Source: Pseudopithomyces maydicus
Taxonomy: Eukaryota; Ascomycota; Dothideomycetes; Pleosporales; Didymosphaeriaceae
Reading direction: 5' to 3'
Assembly: GCA_026873275.1 (NCBI GenBank)
Contig: JANTUC010000003.1
Location: forward strand, 2,480,001-2,544,000
DNA length: 64,000 nt
Shown: piece after piece, positions 22,301 through 34,619 of the stretch
Layout of the letters: each line of letters starts with the position of its first letter
Position numbering within the stretch: the stretch's first letter is position 1
The notes under the pieces: generated by a model
What the model saw: the letters and a program-made list of their open reading frames with translations, nothing else
Database searches by the model: none
What the model was told of the DNA's origin: nothing
Translations under genes and position numbers: made by a program

Positions 22301-22636
22301 TATCCAACCTTCAACGCTGCTGCAAAGACAATTATGTACCGCAGATCATTTGCACTGTTGCGACCATCAGCCTTGCACGTGCTTAGAATGATCGTCAGCA
22401 TACCCCATGTATCCAATGGTCTGGCCAGGTTGCTGAGCAACACCAATGGTCTTCTCAATCCACCACGCCATACTGTTGATCGCGTTTGCAAGATCTGTGT
22501 AGTTGAAGTAATGCCATCCTTGATCGAGTCCGGTTGGCGAACGTGGTACTATGGCACAGGTTTCACTGGCTGCTGATTTCGCAGCCTCGTCGATGTAATC
22601 AGGCACAGTGGCCTGCTTTTGTTCGACGGCCGCCAT
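19385..22636 (-). CDS. NRPS-like reductase: adenylation - thiolation - thioester reductase (frame broken once)
   Basis: Exons 22404-22636, 22035-22354 and 19385-21983; about 1,050 residues if the frame break is ignored. The adenylation domain has YMGANDLRYIIVFAAALK, TSPRNS and the AMP-binding loop HTSGSTGLPKPIY (split by the 51-nt intron 21984-22034), later WRTKDLF and YIGRRDDIVVLSNGEK. The carrier domain has SLGVDSLGVLALTNAL with its phosphopantetheine serine. The reductase starts at VVVTGSTGSLGTHMLVQLL and has an extended-SDR YGESKHVA. Such A-T-R enzymes activate a carboxylic acid and release it reductively as aldehyde or alcohol. At 21839-21843 (A5 on the plus strand) one base is missing relative to the conserved PFFHAMGII reading, so the ORF is interrupted. 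The substrate is unknown. Confidence 0.88.
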
Positions 22637-22704
22637 CGTGAAACAAGAGACTGGGTCGATATCCTTAGAATCTGTGGAATCCAGGTGAGGTGAAAAATTA
22701 AATA

Positions 22705-22747
22705 GGGCGTCTGAGAGGGCGTTATACGGGGCGTTATACGGGGCGTT
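22705..22747 (+). promoter_or_regulatory. Four GGGCGT motifs at exact 12-bp spacing upstream of the NRPS-like gene
   Basis: GGGCGT begins at 22705, 22717, 22729 and 22741; the last three extend to GGGCGTT, and the middle two units are identical 12-mers (GGGCGTTATACG). They lie 69-117 bp upstream of the NRPS-like start codon. The regular phasing in a promoter position suggests an array of binding sites for a GC-box zinc-finger factor, though a small tandem duplication is the simple mechanistic origin. Confidence 0.55.
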
Positions 22748-23815
22748 TTGTTACTGTCGGCTGACGATTGTAGTTCAGGTGACCAACTGATATGAAGGAT
22801 TCTGTGACCAATAACTAAAATTGGATGTAAGTGTTGGAATGCGGTTGCTGTGTGGTCTCTTCTTACCACGGACAGTAGAGCCAAATATATATATCGCTCA
22901 GTGGCAACCTTCAAGCACGACAACGTAACGCAACATAAATACAATCTTGAGCATTGTCGTCATGCCCTTCTTGAAAAAGAACGTTTCAAAACCCACTCCG
23001 ACCGTTCGCCGAGATGTAATCAGTGGAGCTTTGAGGTATTATATCTGCTTGAAAGTGCCGCCCGACCCTCTGGTAACAGTTCACACTATACATGCAAGTG
23101 TGTAAGCCCCCTTGTTCTTTGCCCATATAAACAGTGTGTTGCGCCGCGGCTCCACCCATATCGATTGGCTACCATAGCGATTACTAACCTCTTTGTGGTA
23201 ACACTGACGCAGCACAGCACCCTTGTGCATAGCCGTGCATGTGATTTGTGGTGTTGATCGGGCTCGGCCGAGCTTGTCTAGACTAAAGCCGACCTTGCAA
23301 GAAAATACCCACCGAGCATCAACCTATCTGGCGCACGCACGTCTCATTCCGCGATCTCCGCAGCTTCCGGAGTAACTCAGTGAGGTAGGTACATGCCGCA
23401 GCCGCCTCCCGAGACGCGGCCCGCACGGTGCCACGAAAGCTTGGTTTGACACACTCTCTGAAGTCCGTATGTAGGCAAGTCGAATTAGGGAGAATGCACT
23501 ATGGTCTAATCTGATCGAGGGAAATCGTAGCGAGGAGCAAAGCCACATGGCGAAAAAGCAAAATAACACTTTCGGGATATAGAAGCTACCGGTTTGCCTG
23601 GCCACCGACCCGCCCAAACTCCAAGTATGCATTGATCGCATCGGATGCGCACACCCACACATATACTTCGTTAGCACGTGTATCTCTTCATTCCACAAAG
23701 GTTGGCTCAAGCAGACGACCATCCCATCTCTTCAACGCCAGAGACACTGGAAAACCTAGATAACCAAGATGCATCAAAAATCGCTGCGCGGTAGTCCACT
23801 GGATTTCACTCGGAA
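22748..23815. other. Intergenic, about 1.1 kb, no gene seen
   Basis: Lies between the NRPS-like promoter and the 3' end of the kinesin gene. Frames such as 22850-23257 (plus) and 23324-23722 (minus) lack family motifs. Confidence 0.5.
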
Positions 23816-26800
23816 CTATGAACCCTTGTTAAAGAACCAGCTTGTCCTCTTCCCGCTCGGCTGAGCACCTCCATCCTGCCCTTGCAGACTGTTAATGCTC
23901 GGGTGAACCGGGCCATCCTGCACAGAAGAACCACCGCCGCGGATGGGCTTCGCAACACGCGATCCGACCGCGCCGCCGAAGGCGAACGAAGCACCAGCCG
24001 AGGGCGAACCGAGACCGCGGGTAGAGCCTTGCTTAGCGGCTTCGAGGCGCTCTTTGACAGCGGTGAGTTGAGCTTCGAATCTGGGAGGATTGTCAATGTT
24101 TGTCCAACCATCCAGCTCGATAGGATCAGAGGAAGTGAAATATGAAATAGATCCTTCATCTTTCGGGGCTCCATGTCCTTCCTTGGTAAACTTGATAGGA
24201 GAGAGAAGATCGGAAATTTTCTTGGTAGGAGGGACAGGAAGGTAAGGAGATAAGAGACTGATTGTGCCATCCTTGCACTTCTCCGACATATTGGACTTGA
24301 GTAGCAGAGAGAACATAGAAGAAATCTTGTCGACGTACCGATGATTGGCAGCAGTGAGCTTCTCCTGGCTGTCTTGTAGGAGCTGTTCGAGACTCTGTAT
24401 CCGCTCATTGCGCGCGATAAGCTTACGCTCAGCAATGGCGACCTCCTTTTTGAGACTCGAATTCTGCTCGACGAGCTGGCGTTGAACGACGGTGAGTTGT
24501 TCAAGATTGCGCTCCAGGAACATCATCTTCTTTTGCTGGGCACGGTTGTTGGATGACTTGAGAACATTATTGTACTGCTCGCGTGTTTCGTCTAGCGAGA
24601 TCTCCAGTTCGACAACCTGTTGATCCATAATGGTTAATAACTACGTTTATGCGGCAAATGTCAACAGCACTTACCCGTTCGCACCTGTTCTGCAGATCTC
24701 GCATCAGGTTCTTCTTCATGTTGTCGAACTCGGCAATCTGTTGCTGGACCGACTTGCCATTGATGCCATTCGCCACACCATTGGCAATCGCACCACTCTT
24801 GATACGTTGTTGGAGGCTCTCAATTTCAGTAGCCAGCTGGGAGTTCTGTTCAGACTTGCGAGTCAAATCTGCCCGGAGCTCTTGGACCAACTCAACGTTG
24901 CCCTCCTGACGAGCTTCGTAAGCTTCAGCAAGGCGACTCTTGATTTCCTCCTTGTCTGCATCCGACAGGTTCTTCTCACAAAGCTCTTCGTATTGTTGCT
25001 GCAGGTTTGCGAGCCTTTGTTCCAGAGCTTCCCGTCGTCGGTTGTGTGCGTCGTCTTGCTCGTTACGCGTATTGTAAGATAATTCTGCCTGTCGCACGAT
25101 GCCTTGTGTTTCCACCAGCTTCTCCCGAATCTCCTGGATGGCATCGGGTGCAACAGCCTCGCCCGATGAGCTCAGCTTATGCAGTGCGTCCAACTGCTCA
25201 ATCATCTTCTGGATGCTGCGCTCGTTGTCGCTGAAGACTTCTCCACCGAGATCAAAACCTGCCATCATCTGTGCCATGGCTTCGGCCTTCTTCTTCTTTT
25301 TCTCGTCTTGTGCGGCGGTCGATTCCTTTGCGTTCATTCGAGCATCCAGTAGCTGCTGCTTTACGTCGTCAAGCTCGGCTGTGAGTTCGGCGTTGGCGTC
25401 TTTGAGACCGTCCATAGTGATCTGCCCCTCCTTGCCCTCAAAGTTCAGCTTTTCGATCTGCATCTTGAGCTCATTCAACTCAGTTGATAACCGCTCCAGC
25501 TCTTTGTTCGATTTTGAATCCCGCTCTTTGAAGTAAGAAAGCTCATCCTTTGCCGTCTTCAACTGTTCCTCGATTCTAGCAACCAGCGTTTCTTTCTCTG
25601 CGACTTGGTCTTGGAGCTCATTCTCCCTCCGCAAGAATTCGTCCTTCTCGTCTTTATCAAGAGGAATACTAGGCGTACCAGCTCGCTCAACGTCTAGTCG
25701 TGAATCTGGTCTTGAAGGCGTTTCCGAATTCTTTGTGGCATCTAGTCGAGAGGGTGTTTGTGCACGAGAGGGTGTGGGAGGAGGTTTCCTGCCCGACACA
25801 CTGGAATCTAACGCCGCAACCCAACGCTCTTTGGGGACTGTCTCACCCCCACGCCAAAGCTGGACTTCGCCTTCAAGGGATGCAATATAGCCCTCGAAAG
25901 ACGTGATCTGGCCTTGGGTTTTCTTGAGCATTGCTTTGAGCTCCGCAGGGCTGAGTTCCTGGTTGACCTTCGCCTTGTTCTTGATTGCCTTTGCACGCCT
26001 TCCAAACTGCAGTGTACTCAATGTCTCCGCGTCGTTATAGCTACTCGGCGAGCAATTGATGATCAAAGTTGTCCTAGAGTTACCACCCAGCGATTCTTGC
26101 AGGATACGAGTCAACTTGGAGTCTCGGTAAGGAACATGAGAGGATTTGCCATCCGTCAAGGCGTTAATGACCATGCCGAGTGCACTCAGACTCTTATTGA
26201 TTTTCTTTGCCTCCTCCAGCGTTTGGCCACTCGCGCCTGTTTTGCCCACCTTTTCCGAACCAGCAAGATCGACCAAGAAAAGCTGACCACTCTTTTGAGA
26301 ACCAGTGGTGATGTTCTTCTGCGCAACGGTAATGACGAAGATGGAATGCGACCGCGAAGATTCCGCGTTCATGTTTGTGGCTGACACGGCGCGGGCGTCT
26401 CCACCTCTTCGCATGACTTCGTAGACCTCCTCGACGCTCGAGACGTAAACTTCCAGCAGTCCTTTAACATAGACGCCCCGATTCTTTTCTTCGTGCACTG
26501 GTAGGTTATCGTTCTGAGGCATCAACAGATCACGAATGCGTTCCATGTAGATTTCCATGTATGAGACCCGAACGGTGTATTCGATGTCGCTTGCGGAGGA
26601 CAATATACTGGCGAAGATCTGCTCCACGATTCGCGGAATGATACCCTTTCCTGCCTCGTCTTCAATGCCAGTACCCATCATTGTATACGACTTTCCGGCA
26701 CCGGTCTGACCGTAGGCGAAAACGGTACCGTTGTAGCCGTTGATAATATCGTCGACAGTCGGTCGGATCGAGTAATCGAACACCTCATTCTGTTTCGATT

Positions 26801-27156
26801 TCATGTCAAAGACGCGGTCGAAAGTGAAGGAGCCGGAGGCCTCTTTCGACTGCAGAGGGATATGGTTAGCACAGCCGCTCTAACATACATGATCGGCAAG
26901 AGAGGCGTACGGATATGGAGCAGGTGTCCTCATTTTCGAAATTGACGATGGGCTCTCCGCCACTGGCGATTTCAATCTTGTTCTGCGGGCGGAAACGCGC
27001 CACCACTACGCTCAGCTGTCAGTACGCTGGGGTCACTTGCTCTGCATGGCACAGTCGGAGAGTAGGTCACACCTTTAATGGTGTTGGAGCCCCTGCAGCC
27101 GTTGTTAGCAACCGTTACGCTCGAAGCTTCCACACCGCCAAAGCCACTTACGACAT
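23816..27156 (-). CDS. Conventional kinesin heavy chain (kinesin-1)
   Basis: Exons 27152-27156, 27073-27092, 26911-27005, 24675-26849 and 23816-24616 give 1,031 residues. The first coding exon is only 5 nt (ATGTC). The motor domain runs VVARFRPQNKIEI, SFTFDRVFD, the P-loop GQTGAGKSYTM, NAESSRSHSIF (switch I), VDLAGSEKVGKTGA (switch II) and HVPYRDSKLTRILQ. A Ser/Thr/Pro-rich hinge and a long coiled coil follow, then DLQNRCERVVELEISLDETR, a hallmark of fungal conventional kinesin, and a globular tail ending KRTSWFFNKGS. It is a plus-end-directed microtubule motor for vesicle and organelle transport in hyphae. It is longer than the about 930 residues I know for this family, the extra length being in the hinge and coil. 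Confidence 0.93.
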
Positions 27157-27881
27157 GGCGGGCAGTCCGATAATGCTCTCGGCCCAACGGCCACTCCAGG
27201 ACTGCTTGTCGCGCTCTCGGCTGCGGCGGTGGTGCGTGGAAGGCTGCGAGCTGCTGTTGTGGTACGCAAGGCGGGAGTCTTCGAGGCCTCGGCGCGGTCG
27301 CGGTGCAGGCAGGAGATTGGAGGCCCCGCCCGCTATCAGGGGAAACGGTTACTGCCTGTTTCAGGATGGCGCTGCCCTGCGAAATAACGGCGGAGGGGTA
27401 AACGACGGGGGGTGCACAGCAGCAGAGCGGGCGAAGAGCGTCGCTCGCACGAACTGTACAATTTGTGGGCGAGAGTCAACAGCTGCGTTGCTGTTGACAA
27501 TCTTAGCGCGCGCGCCGACCTGACCCCACTGCGCCTCGTGACGGCGTTCCAGGGTTCAACTCACGCTTTGCTGGCACCACGAACCGTACGTCACGAAGCA
27601 TGCGAATTAAACTTCTGGGTGCATGAACCATGGCGCTGTGCATGGCCGTAGCCCAGGAAACAGCATGGCAACAACATGGAAATCAGCTGCGACGCCAGTT
27701 CGCCATGGATCCATTAACAAAAACCCTAACGCCTTCGCTATGTGGAAGTGGAAAAGAGACACCAGAAATAGCCAACCCAAGTGCAGCCTCTGCCCCCGTC
27801 CCGTAAAACTCCTCTCATGCATCGTGCTCGCATCTTGTCATCTTGTAATCGTCACGTCCTGTGCTGCATCGCCCTCCCGCC
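27157..27881. other. Kinesin promoter region and RAD6 3' flank
   Basis: No gene supported; the 202-codon plus-strand frame at 26915-27523 overlaps kinesin exons 1-3 and is a composition artefact. The segment next to 27156 must hold the kinesin promoter. Confidence 0.5.
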
Positions 27882-28545
27882 TCAGTCCTCCCAGCTCTTC
27901 TCCACAGTCTCGCGCACACGCTTGGTATACTCCCGGCGGTTGTCCTTGTAGAGGTTCGACGCTTCGACGTTGGCAGGCGATGATGTGTTGGGGTCGTTCA
28001 GCAGACTGCGCCTCGTCAGTATACAAGGCTCACCCTCGCAGATTCCCAGGACAGCTTACCTCTGTATGCTGGTCAAGATGGCAGCCACATCGTACGTCGG
28101 GCTCCAGCGGTTCTGCAGGATGTCCAAGCAGAGCTCGCCCGTGCCGTATACGTTGGGGTGGAACATCTGGCTGATGAACTTGACACCCGGAGGCTTGTTC
28201 GGATAGGCCTCCTCAAAGTGCATCACCAGCCGGAATGTGCCATCCTCGAAGGGTGTGTCCGCAGGCCCGATGATAACGGCGTTCCTATGCACGTGTGAGA
28301 CTCGCTGTACGATGCGCTGTCGCGTGCGGGGCGCTTTACCATGTCATAACATTGTCGGCGATGGGGGAAGCAGAGACGCCAGCAGGTGGATCTGTTTGCA
28401 TGCGCTGTAACACAGAGTCAGTATTGCTGCCAAAATGTAGAGCTGCACGCATGCGTCGGCCGTCTGCTGCAGGCCGGCTGCAGCGACCCCCCGGGTGGCG
28501 CACCTTGAAGTCCCGCATCAGACGACGGCGAGCAGCAGTAGACAT
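27882..28545 (-). CDS. RAD6: Ubiquitin-conjugating enzyme E2 RAD6/UBC2
   Basis: Exons 28504-28545, 28340-28404, 28060-28284 and 27882-28005 encode 151 residues, matching the usual core length of this family. It begins [17 protein letters not shown], the RAD6 N-terminus. The catalytic Cys88 sits in [20 protein letters not shown] with HPN upstream, and the protein ends with ETVEKSWED. The acidic tail of yeast Rad6 is absent, as in most filamentous fungi and animals. With an E3 it monoubiquitinates histone H2B (Bre1), PCNA (Rad18) or N-degron substrates (Ubr1). All three introns (54-99 nt) fit phase. Confidence 0.95.
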
Positions 28546-29118
28546 GGTTTCGTGGGGTTCCTGCGAGGTCTTTCTTGCGTGTGGATCGGTATGGGAAAGC
28601 GACGTCGGCAAGTCGAGAGCTATAGGGTGGGGGTGCGGAGTGCATGCAGCTGTGGCACTTCAAAAGCAGCAGATACAGTCGGGGAGCGTCACCGTCACGT
28701 GCGGGGTGGGAAATTAGCTCCAACCCAGGGGCGTGAGCCCATGCGGGAATCTCCACCTATCTATGCAAGTCTCTCTTCCCAGTCACCTTCGACGCGGTTT
28801 TGGGTTCTGGATGCCTTGTCCAAACAGTTTCTGGAAGGAAAATAGTTACAATTTTTACAACAATGAAATGATTGAAGACCCGTGGACTGCACATCTACAC
28901 GTGTTTGCCACTGTCAAATTCGCCAGGCCGCTTGAACGCTCCAAAACCCAATACTCCGCATAATTTAAGAACAGAAAAAGTAAATGCAAGCGTGACATGG
29001 TGACACCGCATATTCTGTTCCCCCAAATCAGTATCAAGATATTAACAAAGCCCAATATATGCAAGAATGCCATTAGTCGTACAATTACCAACAAGCCTGC
29101 CGCTGAACAACCACCCAC
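28546..29118. other. RAD6 promoter and choline sulfatase 3' flank
   Basis: No gene seen; plus-strand frames at 28295-28717 and 28495-28845 overlap RAD6 exons or its promoter and lack domains. Confidence 0.5.
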
Positions 29119-31159
29119 TCACTCGCCAGCGGCACCAGCAATGCCGTGGTGTGACGCCGCTGCCGATTTCTCACGACCAAGATAATCGACCACAGGGAAG
29201 CGCGCACGACGCTCAAGATCGTCAAGGGGAATGTGAGAGCGGATGTACCGATCTTTCTCAATACCGGGAGGTTGGTAATCCCAAGTTTCCTTACGGCCTG
29301 TTGTTGTGAGCATTGTGAGCATTCGATTTTGGAGGGACGACTTACCAAGTTGCAATGCGCTCCAACACAGTTGGCGTCTGCGCTGGGCCGCCAGAACGTC
29401 TGCGTGAATCGCAACGAAGTCCCATTTCTTCTTCGCTTCTGCCTCAAATGCTGCAAAAACTTGCGCATACTTGGATGACGAGGCCAAATTTACAAGCTCT
29501 TGAGGATCTTCGATGAGGTTGAACAACTGTGGAGGGTCGGCTAGAGATGTTGTGTATTTCCAAGGCCCGCGACGGATCATGTATACGGGTGTGACGGTCC
29601 CTTCTCCCATATATTCTCCAAAAACTTCATCTTTTCCTGGATCGTCTGACACGAGGTAGTTGTAAAGACTAACGCCATCAACAGGAAGAAGAGCGGACCG
29701 ATCACCCCCGGCCAGATCAATAAAAGTAGGGAGTAGATCCATAGTTGACACGGATTCGGTGACCCGCTTTGGCTCGAACTTGGCTGGGTAGTTGATGATC
29801 ATGGGTACGCGTGCACTGTTCTCAAACCAGCTCATCTTGTACCAGAGGTTGCGTTCTCCTAGCATATCACCGTGATCCCCTGAGAAAACAATGATCGTGT
29901 CCTCGTCCAAGTAGCAGTCTTTCAAAATCTTGACGAGTTTTCCGACTTGGTCGTCGACGAATGTGCAAGCCCCAAAGTACGCTCGGCGAGCACGAATGGC
30001 AGCTTCCTCGGGAATCGGATTATCCCACAGATCTACGGTCTTCATTAGACGCTGGGAGTGGGGATCCTGATCCTCGCGATCGATGTGGATGTTCGGCAAG
30101 GGGATGTCCACATCCTCATACCTGTCCCAATAGTCCCTAGTCATAGTGTAAGGGTCGTGTGGATGGGTCAGAGAAACAGTCAGTGCAAATGGCCGGCGAG
30201 TTTGTGGATCAGATCGAGCCCAATCATAGAGGTATTGTGAAGACTAAATTCGTGTGAGTGAGCTACCTCCAAACAGGAGTTGAGAGTCGATGGTAAAGAG
30301 CATACCTTGAACATCACATCCTCATCGTAATCTAGCTGGTTCGATCGTACACATGGCCCGGCTTGCATGACCGAAGACATGTTGTGGTACCATTCTTGGC
30401 GCTCGTCAGGCTTATCCCAATTCACGGTCCAACCTAAGTCACCAGGATAGATATCTGACGTGAGCCTGAAATCGCGTCAGAGATGCGCGAAACACAAAGG
30501 GCAATGAAATACCTGTGCTCGAATCCATGAAGCTGATCAGGACCAATGAAATGCATCTTTCCAGCGAGTACAGTCTCATATCCCTCACGGCGAAGATAGT
30601 GTGCATAAGTCGGGACATCAGGATTGAGGACAGAAGCGTTGTCGTATCCACCAATCTTGGACGGCAACTGTCCTGAGCACATGGTAAACCGCGAGGGGGC
30701 GCATAGTGGTGAATTACAGTATGCACTGGAAAAGACAACGCCAGTCCGAGCAAGTTCGTCGAGATTGGGGGTTTTGATTACCGAATCAGGGTTGTTCATC
30801 TTGAGAAGAGGAGCAGCCATTTGATCGGCCATGATGTATAGAATGTTTGGTCTTTTGCCACTCTTATTTATGCTGTGGGAAGCAAAGTCCTTTGATTGCT
30901 CCAAGAGAGTTTGGGAAGTGATGAAGTTCTCCTGGCGTTGACTCGCATCGAAATGATGGTCTCCATTGCTGTCAGTGATAGGGAGGCCATGATCATTGAC
31001 AGAAGAAGGTGATTTGGAAAAGGAAACACGAGTTTCCGCAGGAACTTGAGCTTCCAATGAAGTCACGCCATCACCATTGTCCGGTTTGAAGGACTCTTTC
31101 GCTACAGCAGTGGAGAACGGCCGCGACTCCTCAGTCGGTAGCAAGAGACTCGGGGCCAT
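29119..31159 (-). CDS. Choline-sulfatase (type I sulfatase)
   Basis: Exons 30513-31159, 30306-30465, 29346-30243 and 29119-29297 give 627 residues; introns are 47, 62 and 48 nt. KRPNILYIMADQMAAPLL has the metal-binding Asp, and CNSPLCAPSRF carries the CxPSR sulfatase signature with Cys153 to be oxidised to formylglycine. Further on are GKMHFIGPDQLHGFEHR, VSLTHPHDPYTM, VFSGDHGDMLGERNLWYKM and the choline-sulfatase C-terminal signature RRQLCWSALQLG-RKETWDYQPP. The first about 100 residues are a polar extension without a signal peptide, so a cytoplasmic enzyme is expected. It hydrolyses choline-O-sulfate to choline and sulfate, supplying sulfur and an osmoprotectant precursor. No choline transporter is adjacent. 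Confidence 0.93.
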
Positions 31160-34100
31160 AGTTTCTGGTTATGCGGGTGAGAGTGGCCAGTTATTACTAA
31201 GTAAGTGCACAAAGGACTCGGACAATAGAACCGGGTCTGTGTGCTATGGTAGTCGCACAGGTAGAATAGCGCGTAGCGTGGAACGGGTTGAATCAAAGTG
31301 TAGAGAGACTTGAAACTGTTGGAAAACCTGTGTATGACCGCCCTCACTTTTTGGGTGTGGTGGGATTTACTTATGGTAGCGACGTGCGGCGTGCCCATTT
31401 GGAAAGAGCGATGGCGCAATCGACCAAGCACGCAATTCACACACTTCACTGGACCGGTGCTCTCATTCAGCGCTAGTCCGGACTAAGTCATCGATCCCTC
31501 GACCTCGCATCCCCACATACGCTTTGCATAATAACACAGCCGATTGCCTCCTCCTCGGGACCTCAAGGGATCGTTTAGTGTACGCACGCGACCACTTGTC
31601 GAACTAGCTGCAATGGTGATCACCAACCGTGGCCGGCCGGAGCAAGGCGGCCACGCGCAGGACAAAGACATTCTTTCTCCTCTGCTCTGGACCCCCTCCA
31701 GAATACTTTGAAGAGTGACATCCTCTCATGCTCTCGATTACAAGGTTTGTTTCTCACCTTTTCCTCACCTTGACCTAGGGTATTCGTCATGCCATATGAG
31801 CACTGTCAATTCATCGCGTGCGTGCCTACGCGGAACGCGAAACTTTCCAAAAAAGATTGACATTGCACTAGTGTCGGGCACCTATCTCGGTATTAATCGG
31901 CTCTCAAAGTTGCTGCGGGCTGTTTTGAAGCCTGAAATAATTACTGATGACAGACTGGGCGCGGAAGTGAGAACACAAGGATCCGCTAACGGCCGCCTAG
32001 TGATCCTATTCGCTCCACTTATTGACCTCACCTCTTTCGACTTTCAACGACGCTTGCTCGTTTACTGATTACCAGCGATTGACCTGCGGCCTGAGTGGTA
32101 ACCGTGGCAAGACCGATATCTGCGTTTTGCCCCAGCATCTACCTAGGGTAACCTCAATACTCTCGGCGAAAAAAAAAGTCGGCCATTCCTACCACTCTCG
32201 GCATTGAACACGTGATAGCGACACGGCCCCGGGGCTCCGGGGGCGGTTCTATGCCGTAAGAGGCAACCAGCTGTTGCAACATCAAATCAAAATTATCCTT
32301 CATCTGCAGGACAATTTAGCGCCATTGTTGGCAAGGCTATTCATACACCGACTCTCCTAGGCGAACGGTTTTGAGCTTCCAGATCCTCTTCAGAGCCGCT
32401 CCTTGCAATCTGGCACTATAACTAAACGAGACACATGGCTTCCAAACTGTGCATTTGCTCCGCTATCAACCCCGTTTCTCAATAGCAGGACTGGCGCAGG
32501 AAAAGAAAACTGACTGTACTTCAATCCGTAAATTCGAAAATGATCTAAGAGTCAAAGCTCCGGCAACAACCAGCGGCTCGTTAGCTGCATTGAAAGTTCT
32601 CTCGTGGCAAGGGTTTTGGAAACATTTGTCGATATGGTCGATCACAAGCCTCGTCTACATGACAAGAGGTCAAAACGCTATCGGCGTGCAGTCCTATCAA
32701 GTGACTACCATGTGCATCAAGAAACATGCTCCAAGCTTTTGTTGCGCCAGCACATCACGGCTCGTCGGTCGGCGTTCTCGGATCGTCGCACTGTGACACA
32801 CACATGCAGTCTTGCGTCGAGCAGAACATAGATCAGTGGAGTGTTTCTAAGTCTGACTAACAACAACAGTGGTGGTGCTTGCTATCGTCACCCCATTGCA
32901 TGACTGCTCATATCAGTGATCAAGAGAACTGAATAGTGTCGAACGATATTTAGCCGCGAGAGACATTATCCAGCGTGTCTAGGTAGCACACTCTCCTCCG
33001 AGATAAGGGGAAGTGCAACGTTACGATAGCGGTATCATTCATGGATCTTTTGCCTTGCTCAGGAAACTTGACCTTGCCGAGCTCAACATATCGGTACCCC
33101 CACATACGCTAAGAGCGCCTTCCTTCGTGTTCTGGTTGTATTCAAACTCACAACAACGTCAGCTGCAATGGTCAAACTCCACATGCACTAGACAGCACAC
33201 CTTCTGATCAACGTGGTCTTGGGTGTTGTAGACCAAGAATGAGCGACATGAGCTTACGCAAGCTGCTGTTAGGCCTGAAAAATCTGGTCCAAGACCATCG
33301 TTCACTTTATTAATTGTCATTGCAAAATGTTCAAATTTTGAACTCATCGTAGATTTTAACTTATCACTAGGATTCACAGAGAATCTGCCTGGTTCAAGGA
33401 TATAATCGCTTGAAGCATTTACCCAAACTTGACGAATCCACGAACATCGCCACTGGGGTTTCCCCACATGCGCTAGAGCACCAGGAAGAACGTCTTTTAT
33501 ACCCATCGGACGCGTCATAAGCTAAGACCGCCACATGAACTTATAATGGCTAGATTGCAAATACTGAAATGAACCATCATAATATCCTGGGGAAAACACA
33601 TGATCGGCTCCAAGTCGCCAGAGGAGGGTGGGTGTATGCATCAAAGCCAACACGAACACATATGCATTCGGAACAACGATTCTTGGCTCTTTCCTGCAGA
33701 TGACCTACCACAAGCCAACGATTAAAGTAAAAGCTTCCGGGCACTATATACATGCAGTCTTCCCGACACTGCATAAGCGCTGTGTCAATGACCTAGTGTG
33801 TCGATCTGTCTGCCTTGCTTCCACGACCTGCACGCTCTGAGTGACGGGGGATGATCAATCGATGACCAACAAGTTACTCATGCGTAGAGAATATCTTGGC
33901 GTTTGACAAAATCATGTGCAACTTGTTGTCATTCACAACTATACTCCTCTCATCACGCAACGATTTCTTCTCCTGTCAAGCCACGCTTACCTCTCTTTCA
34001 TATTTAGGTCTTTCCCTCTACAAACTGCTATCATGCATATCAAATGCTGTTCTGCTCCCTGCTGCACCTGACGGACTCTCTTGCAGCCCGTAAATTCCGA

Positions 34101-34619
34101 TAACCCGCCCTCACATATCATGTTTCATCTTTTATGCCATTTTATTGATCTCACCAGACTGAATAAATATCGAAAAACCACTCCTTCTTCAGCAAAATCC
34201 TCAGAAAATAACAAAACGCATAATTCGTTGATCTGTATTAATAGATTATAGCGTATTTTTGGGCATGTGTTTCAGAACTAGCCCATTCCGACTCTACTGT
34301 AGTATGCATTTGATGAAATGATAATTTTTGTTTTCTTTGTATCTACCCATGACCGATAGATACTTTTTATCGTTCGCCATGAATTCCACGTTCTAGAAGT
34401 ACAGTGTCTGCACATTAACTCGACTTGTAGCGATAAGATTTTCCTGTGAGCCCGAAAGGCGACATTAAACAAAAAACAGCACTTAACGAAGGCAGAATTG
34501 TCACTCAAGCAAGTCAACATAGTTATACCAACAGATTTTTATGCACAGTGTAACAAATCTAATCTAATCTATCAAGTCGTCAATCATAAACAGCCCAGTT
34601 AATCGCCATTCACATCTCA
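31160..34619. other. Gene-poor stretch of about 3.5 kb
   Basis: The longest region without a supported gene. The first few hundred bases hold the choline-sulfatase promoter. Frames of 60-119 codons occur (31715-32068, 32449-32796 plus; 33159-33518 minus) but show no domain, signal or intron-joined homology. A short motif CCACATRCRCTA occurs at about 33099-33110, 33179-33190 and 33466-33477, perhaps a decayed repeat. From about 33900 the sequence becomes AT-rich. I found no transposase or LTR. Confidence 0.45.

Noticed and set aside
22705..22747. Phased GGGCGT array as a CRISPR array
   Set aside because: Units are only 12 bp, with no spacer structure, and the sequence is eukaryotic.
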